Of a DNA stretch of 10,040 bases, positions 6,015-10,040 are shown piece by piece. How positions within the stretch are numbered: the first letter of the stretch is position 1; each line of letters opens with the position of its first letter. The translations under genes and the position numbers were made by a program. Source of the stretch: Rubrivivax sp. (GTDB lineage: Bacteria; Pseudomonadota; Gammaproteobacteria; Burkholderiales; Burkholderiaceae_C); the NCBI GenBank assembly GCA_030693565.1, contig JAUYAJ010000276.1:1-10040 (forward strand), given 5' to 3'. The notes below the pieces were generated by a model. That model was given only the letters and a program-made list of their open reading frames with translations. It did not search any database and had not been told where the DNA came from.

Positions 6015-6965
6015 TCAGACCGGCACCAGCCAGTGCAGCGAAAAGCGCCGCGCGGCGTCGGTCCAGACGGCTTGCGGCTCGAAGCCGGCGCCGCGCGCCA
6101 GGCGCTGGAAGCCGGCCACCGTGTACTTGCAGGAATTCTCGGTGTGCACGCTGTCGCCCTCGGCGAATTCCAGCCGCACACCGCACAGTGTGACAGCCTG
6201 GTCGCAGCGGCTCACCAGGTGCATCTCGATGCGCTGCAGCGCTGGCTGGTAGAAGGCGCTGTGGGCCCAGTTCGCCAGCACGAAGTCAGCCCCCAGTTCA
6301 CGGTTGGCGCGCGCCAGCAGGTTGAGGTTGAAGTCGGCGGTGACGCCTTGGGCATCGTTGTAAGCGGCGTGCAGCTCGGCCGGGTCCTTGACCAGGTCGA
6401 CGCCGATCAGCAGCCCGCCGCCAGCGAGCCAGCCCGCCATGCGCCGCAGCAGCTGCTCGGCCACCGGGGGCTCGAAATTGCCAATCGAGCTGCCGGGGAA
6501 AAAGCCGATGCGCCGCCCCGCCGCCGCCGGCAGGCTCAGCGACTGCGTGAAGTCAGCCACTTGCGGCAACACCTCAAGCCCGGGGCGTTCGGCGCGCAGC
6601 GCGGCGGCCGCGCGTTCGAGGTGGGCGCCGGAGATGTCCACCGGCACGAAGCGCCGCGGCGTGTCCAGCGCGTCCAGCAGCACACGCACCTTGCGGCTGG
6701 CGCCGGCGCCGAACTCGACGATCTCGGCGCCGGGGCCGATCAACGCCGCCATCGCCGGCGCGTGGCGGTCCAGCAAGGCCAGCTCGGTGCGCGTCGGGTA
6801 GTACTCGGGCAGCTCGCAGATGCGCTCGAACAGCGCCGAGCCGCGCTCGTCGTAGAACCATTTGGGGGCGACAGCCCGCGGCCTGGCCTGCAGGCCGGCC
6901 AGCAGCTCGCTGGCGAAGGCCGACAGGCTGGCAACGGGGGGCGACGGCGGGGGTTGGCCACTCAT
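6015..6965 (-). CDS. egtD: L-histidine N-alpha-methyltransferase EgtD
   Basis: The product has 316 residues, close to the usual 320 for EgtD. The enzyme adds three methyl groups from S-adenosylmethionine to the alpha-amino group of histidine, making hercynine, the first step of ergothioneine synthesis in the cytoplasm. Visible hallmarks are KWFYDERGSALFERI (35-49), LPEYYPTRTE (52-61), the SAM-binding loop VEFGAGASRK (83-92), FFPGSSIGNF (155-164) with the Asn that positions substrate, AYNDAQGVTADFN (201-213) with Tyr202, and TENSCKYT (275-282). Tyr202, Glu276 and Ser278 align with the histidine-binding Tyr206, Glu282 and Ser284 of the mycobacterial enzyme, which favours true histidine specificity. 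The ATG at 6965 has no good ribosome site, but the N-terminus agrees with the family. The sulfoxide synthase gene egtB, a frequent neighbour, is not in the window; instead a DUF427 gene follows. A pirin gene is divergent, 96 bp away. Confidence 0.92.
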   Translation of the reverse strand: MSGQPPPSPPVASLSAFASELLAGLQARPRAVAPKWFYDERGSALFERICELPEYYPTRTELALLDRHAPAMAALIGPGAEIVEFGAGASRKVRVLLDALDTPRRFVPVDISGAHLERAAAALRAERPGLEVLPQVADFTQSLSLPAAAGRRIGFFPGSSIGNFEPPVAEQLLRRMAGWLAGGGLLIGVDLVKDPAELHAAYNDAQGVTADFNLNLLARANRELGADFVLANWAHSAFYQPALQRIEMHLVSRCDQAVTLCGVRLEFAEGDSVHTENSCKYTVAGFQRLARGAGFEPQAVWTDAARRFSLHWLVPV

Positions 6966-7061
6966 GGTGCGGGTTCAGGCTGCTGTGCCGGCGCACCATA
7001 ACACCCCGGCAGCGCGGCCATCGGCGCCGGCGTAAGCTCTAGGCGCCCGCCGGAGCCCCCC

Positions 7062-7931
7062 ATGCAAGCATCCACCACCGACACCCGTCTTCAACATCCC
7101 CGCAGCGTCGAACGCCTGGTCCAGGGCCAGGCCACCAGTGACGGCGCCGGCGTCAAGCTGGTCCGCCTGCTGACGCAAGACCTGCAGCGCCGGCTCGACC
7201 CCTTTCTGATGCTCGACGCCTTCGCCACCGACAACCCGGGCGACTACATCGGCGGCTTTCCCGACCACCCGCACCGCGGCTTCGAAACCGTCACCGTGAT
7301 GCTCGAAGGCCGGATGCGCCACCGCGACAGCGCCGGCAACGAAGGCCTGCTGGCGCCGGGCAGCGTGCAGTGGATGACCGCCGGCCGCGGCGTCATCCAC
7401 AGCGAGATGCCCGAACAGCAGGACGGCCGCATGGAAGGCTTCCAGCTCTGGCTCAACCTGCCGGCGCGCGACAAGCTGTGCGCGCCGGCATATCGCGACA
7501 TCAGCCCCGACCAGATCCCCACGCTGACTCAGCCCGGCGTCAGCGTGCGCGTCATTGCCGGCAGCAGCCATGGCGTGGCTGGCGCCGTGCAGCGCGACGG
7601 CACCGAACCGCTGCTGCTCGACATCCGGCTCGAACCCGGCGCACGCTTCGAGCAGCCGCTACCGGCAGCGCACAACGGCTTCGTCCATGTCTACCGCGGT
7701 GAGCTGAGCGTCGGCGACACCCTGGTGCGCCAACGCCGCATGGCGATCCTGGCCCAGCACGCCGGCAGCGATGGTGTGCGCCTGCAGGCCGGCACCGACG
7801 GTGCGCGCGCCTTGCTCGTTGCCGGCCGGCCACTGGGTGAGCCGATCGCCCAGTACGGCCCCTTCGTGATGAACAGCGACGCCGAGATCTTCCAGGCCGT
7901 CGAGGACTTTCGCGCCGGCCGGCTGGCCTGA
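7062..7931 (+). CDS. Pirin family protein (bicupin)
   Basis: The product has 289 residues, the usual bacterial pirin length. The N-terminal cupin has the pirin signature GGFPDHPHRGFETVT (64-78) and QWMTAGRGVIHSEMP (103-117). The four metal ligands His69, His71, His113 and Glu115 are all present, so an iron-type site should be intact. Next come GFQLWLNLPARDK, about 15 residues further on, and the C-terminal cupin, ending with GEPIAQYGPFVMNS and EIFQAVEDF. Some bacterial pirins, such as E. coli YhhW, oxidise quercetin in vitro; others bind partner enzymes or regulators. The true role here is not known. The ATG at 7062 follows GGAG (7052-7055) with a 6-nt spacer. It is divergent from egtD and 30 nt upstream of fadH in the same direction, so the two could share a transcript. 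Confidence 0.92.
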   Translation: MQASTTDTRLQHPRSVERLVQGQATSDGAGVKLVRLLTQDLQRRLDPFLMLDAFATDNPGDYIGGFPDHPHRGFETVTVMLEGRMRHRDSAGNEGLLAPGSVQWMTAGRGVIHSEMPEQQDGRMEGFQLWLNLPARDKLCAPAYRDISPDQIPTLTQPGVSVRVIAGSSHGVAGAVQRDGTEPLLLDIRLEPGARFEQPLPAAHNGFVHVYRGELSVGDTLVRQRRMAILAQHAGSDGVRLQAGTDGARALLVAGRPLGEPIAQYGPFVMNSDAEIFQAVEDFRAGRLA

Positions 7932-7949
7932 GCCACCCCTGGCGCCGGC

Positions 7950-7955
7950 TACGAT
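7950..7955 (+). promoter_or_regulatory. -10-like box TACGAT six nt before fadH, possible leaderless start
   Basis: TACGAT (4 of 6 matches to TATAAT) ends 6 nt before the fadH ATG, and no ribosome-binding sequence occurs in the 30-nt gap after the pirin stop. A start 7 nt downstream of this box would fall on the A of the ATG and give a leaderless message. No good -35 hexamer is visible, so the call is weak. Confidence 0.3.
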
Positions 7956-7961
7956 GCGCTG

Positions 7962-10022
7962 ATGGCAAATCCCTACCCCCACTTGCTGGCGCCGCTGGAC
8001 CTGGGCTTCACGACGCTGAAGAACCGCGTGCTGATGGGCAGCATGCACACCGGCCTGGAAGACAGCCGCAAGCATTTCCCGCGCATGGCCGCCTTCTACG
8101 CCGAGCGCGCGCGCGGCGGCGTCGGCCTCATCGTCACCGGCGGTTTCGCGCCCAACATCGAGGGCTGGGCGAAACCCTTTGCGGGCACTTTGTCGAGCTC
8201 GGGCGCGGCACGCCGGCACCGGCTGGTCACCGACGCGGTGCACGCCGAGGGCGCCAAGATCGCCTTGCAAATCCTGCACACCGGGCGTTACGGCTACCAC
8301 CCACTGTGCGTGGCGCCCAGCCGCCTCCAGAGCCCGATCTCGCCGTTCACGCCGCGCGCACTGTCCGAGCGCGGCATCGAACGCCAAATCCGCGCCTTCG
8401 TGCGCTGCGCCGTGCTGGCGCGCGAAGCCGGCTACGACGGCGTCGAGATCATGGGCAGCGAGGGCTACTTCATCAACCAGTTCCTGGTCAGCCACACCAA
8501 CCAGCGCCAGGACCGCTGGGGCGGCGACTACGCTAAACGCATGCGGCTGGCGCTGGAGATCGTGCGCCGCACCCGCGAAGCGGTGGGCGCCGATTTCATC
8601 CTCATCTACCGCATCAGCCTGATCGACCTCATTCCGGACGGCAGTTCCTGGGACGAAGTGCTGCAGCTGGCGCGCGCCGTCAGCGCCGCCGGCGCCACCA
8701 TCCTCAACACCGGCATCGGCTGGCACGAAGCCCGGGTGCCGACCATCGCCACCTCGGTGCCGCGGGCCGCCTTCGCCTGGGTGACGAAGAAGCTGCGCGA
8801 CGCCTTGCGCGCCGAAGGCCTGACGGTGCCTGTGGTCACCAGCAACCGCATCAACATGCCCGAGGTCGCCGAAGCCGTGCTGGCCGACGGCAGCGCCGAC
8901 CTTGTCAGCCTGGCGCGGCCTTTTCTCGCCGACGCCAACTTCGTCAACAAGGCCGCCAGCGGCCAGCGCGCGCAGATCAACACCTGCATCGCCTGCAACC
9001 AGGCCTGCCTGGACCATGCGTTCCAGAACCGCATCGCCAGCTGCCTGGTCAACCCGCGCGCCTGCCATGAAACCGAGCTGGTGATCACCGTGGTCGCCGC
9101 GCGTCGACGCTACGCCGTCGTCGGCGCCGGCCCGGCCGGGCTGGCGGCCGCCACCACGCTGGCCGAGCGCGGCCATGAAGTGCACTTGTTCGACGGCGCC
9201 GAGACCATCGGCGGCCAGTTCAACATGGCTTGCCGCATCCCCGGCAAGGAAGAGTTCGAGGAAACGCTGCGCTACTTCCGCAACCGGCTCGCCAGCACCG
9301 GGGTCACGCTGCACCTGGGGCGTCGGGTCACGGCCGAGGCACTGGCCGCACAAGGCTTCGACGCCGTCATCCTGGCCACCGGGGTGACGCCGCGCGACCC
9401 CCGCATCCCCGGCCAGGATCACCCCAAGGTGCTGAGCTACATCGACGTGCTGCTGCACCGCAAGCCGGTTGGCCAGCGCGTCGCCATCGTCGGCGCTGGC
9501 GGCATCGGCTTCGACGTTGCCGAATACCTGGTCCACGGCGCCGACCTCGGGCACCCCTCGACCACGCTCGACCTGCCAGCCTGGCAAGCCGAGTGGGGCA
9601 TCACCGACCCGGCGCTGCAGCGCGGCGGCGTGCAACGCCCGGCGCCTGCGCCGCCGGCGCGCCAGGTGATGCTGCTGCAGCGCAAGGCCGGCAAACACGG
9701 CGCCGGGTTGGGCAAGACCACCGGCTGGATCCACCGCTCGGCGCTGAAGATGAAGCAGGTCGAGATGCTGGCCGGCGTCAACTACGAAGGTGTCGGCGAC
9801 GAAGGCCTGTTCATCACCTACGGCGAAGGCCGACGCGACGGCACTGTGCTGGCGGTCGACACCATCGTGCTGTGCGCCGGCCAGGAGCCGCTGCGCGAGT
9901 TGCAGGCGCCGCTGGCCGCGGCTGGCGTCAAGACGCACCTGATCGGCGGCGCCTTGCTCGCCGGCGAACTCGACGCCAAGCGCGCCATCGACCAGGGCAC
10001 GAGGCTGGCCGCCACGCTGTGA
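7962..10022 (+). CDS. fadH: 2,4-dienoyl-CoA reductase (NADPH), FadH
   Basis: The product has 686 residues (672 in E. coli) and follows the E. coli enzyme closely from the first residues (APLDLGFTTLKNRVLMGSMH, 10-29) to the end. It reduces 2,4-dienoyl-CoA with NADPH so that unsaturated fatty acids can enter beta-oxidation. The N-terminal FMN-binding TIM barrel (1 to about 335) carries the catalytic pair Tyr169 (in GSEGYFINQF) and His255 (in GIGWHEARVPTIAT). Four cysteines, Cys342, Cys345, Cys349 and Cys361, bind the 4Fe-4S cluster. The FAD domain begins at GAGPAG (388-393); an inserted NADPH domain shows GAGGIG (511-516); RKAGKHGAGLGKTTGWIHR (574-592) and LCAGQEP (637-643) are family blocks. 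All redox centres appear complete. The start agrees exactly with the family although no ribosome site precedes it. It is 30 nt after the pirin gene, and a stop (TGA, 10020-10022) lies just inside the window. Confidence 0.95.
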   Translation: MANPYPHLLAPLDLGFTTLKNRVLMGSMHTGLEDSRKHFPRMAAFYAERARGGVGLIVTGGFAPNIEGWAKPFAGTLSSSGAARRHRLVTDAVHAEGAKIALQILHTGRYGYHPLCVAPSRLQSPISPFTPRALSERGIERQIRAFVRCAVLAREAGYDGVEIMGSEGYFINQFLVSHTNQRQDRWGGDYAKRMRLALEIVRRTREAVGADFILIYRISLIDLIPDGSSWDEVLQLARAVSAAGATILNTGIGWHEARVPTIATSVPRAAFAWVTKKLRDALRAEGLTVPVVTSNRINMPEVAEAVLADGSADLVSLARPFLADANFVNKAASGQRAQINTCIACNQACLDHAFQNRIASCLVNPRACHETELVITVVAARRRYAVVGAGPAGLAAATTLAERGHEVHLFDGAETIGGQFNMACRIPGKEEFEETLRYFRNRLASTGVTLHLGRRVTAEALAAQGFDAVILATGVTPRDPRIPGQDHPKVLSYIDVLLHRKPVGQRVAIVGAGGIGFDVAEYLVHGADLGHPSTTLDLPAWQAEWGITDPALQRGGVQRPAPAPPARQVMLLQRKAGKHGAGLGKTTGWIHRSALKMKQVEMLAGVNYEGVGDEGLFITYGEGRRDGTVLAVDTIVLCAGQEPLRELQAPLAAAGVKTHLIGGALLAGELDAKRAIDQGTRLAATL

Positions 10023-10040
10023 CGCCGGTGCCGGGACTGG

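Noticed and set aside
5998..6186. N-terminal extension of the DUF427 gene into egtD
   Set aside because: The extension is Arg-rich, lies wholly within egtD in another frame, and a perfect AAGGAG site precedes the start at 5997.
6033..7001. 322-codon plus-strand frame opposite egtD
   Set aside because: EgtD on the minus strand has all family motifs; this frame is compositional noise.
6966..7061. Divergent promoter between egtD and the pirin gene
   Set aside because: TAAGCT at 7033-7038 could be a -10 box, but no matching -35 or dyad was found; the gap is otherwise GC-rich without clear signals.
7659..9938. 759-codon open frame on the minus strand, opposite fadH and the pirin 3' end
   Set aside because: It is an antisense shadow: FadH on the plus strand carries every catalytic and cofactor residue, while this frame shows only low-complexity Gly/Ala/His/Arg sequence.

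Overview
The window is very GC-rich and densely coding. Its genes (a PEP-CTERM/exosortase surface protein with its PrsT partner, an EgtD histidine methyltransferase, a pirin and an E. coli-type FadH) suggest the chromosome of a free-living betaproteobacterium of the order Burkholderiales, in the Rubrivivax/Leptothrix/Roseateles neighbourhood. That placement is inferred from gene content and composition. No tRNA, rRNA, CRISPR array, insertion sequence or phage gene was seen.

Layout. (1) 1-1056, minus: N-terminal 352 codons of a secreted thioredoxin-fold protein (CPPC active site) that runs off the left edge. It is divergent from a 78-residue secreted protein at 1235-1471. The 178-bp gap holds a perfect 10-bp dyad flanked almost symmetrically by two outward-facing CACAAT boxes, which looks like a co-regulated divergent promoter. 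(2) 1595-5631, plus: prsT, the large TPR protein of the PEP-CTERM/exosortase system, followed by an exosortase-sorted surface protein with its own clear sigma-54 (-24/-12) promoter and a C-terminal signal in which the usual Pro-Glu-Pro reads Ser-Glu-Pro. A hairpin between convergent genes closes this block. (3) 5716-6965, minus: egtD (first step of ergothioneine synthesis) and a tightly linked DUF427 gene, 17 nt apart and probably one transcript. No egtB is in view. (4) 7062-10022, plus: a pirin (cupin metalloprotein) and, 30 nt later, fadH, encoding 2,4-dienoyl-CoA reductase of unsaturated fatty-acid beta-oxidation.

How the genes fit together. The prsT/PEP-CTERM pair belongs to the exopolysaccharide-associated surface-sorting system that serves floc and biofilm formation in this group, and the sigma-54 site fits the known PrsK/PrsR/RpoN control of such substrates. 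The exosortase, the PrsK/PrsR pair and the polysaccharide genes are not in the window, so prsT sits apart from them here. The thioredoxin-fold protein and the small secreted protein with one cysteine may work together in the cell envelope, but the only support is the shared promoter region. EgtD, DUF427, pirin and FadH are housekeeping or accessory metabolism. The window does not show an obviously new multi-gene system. The strongest leads are the sigma-54-driven SEP-type surface protein beside a PrsT that has no lipobox, and the symmetric divergent promoter.
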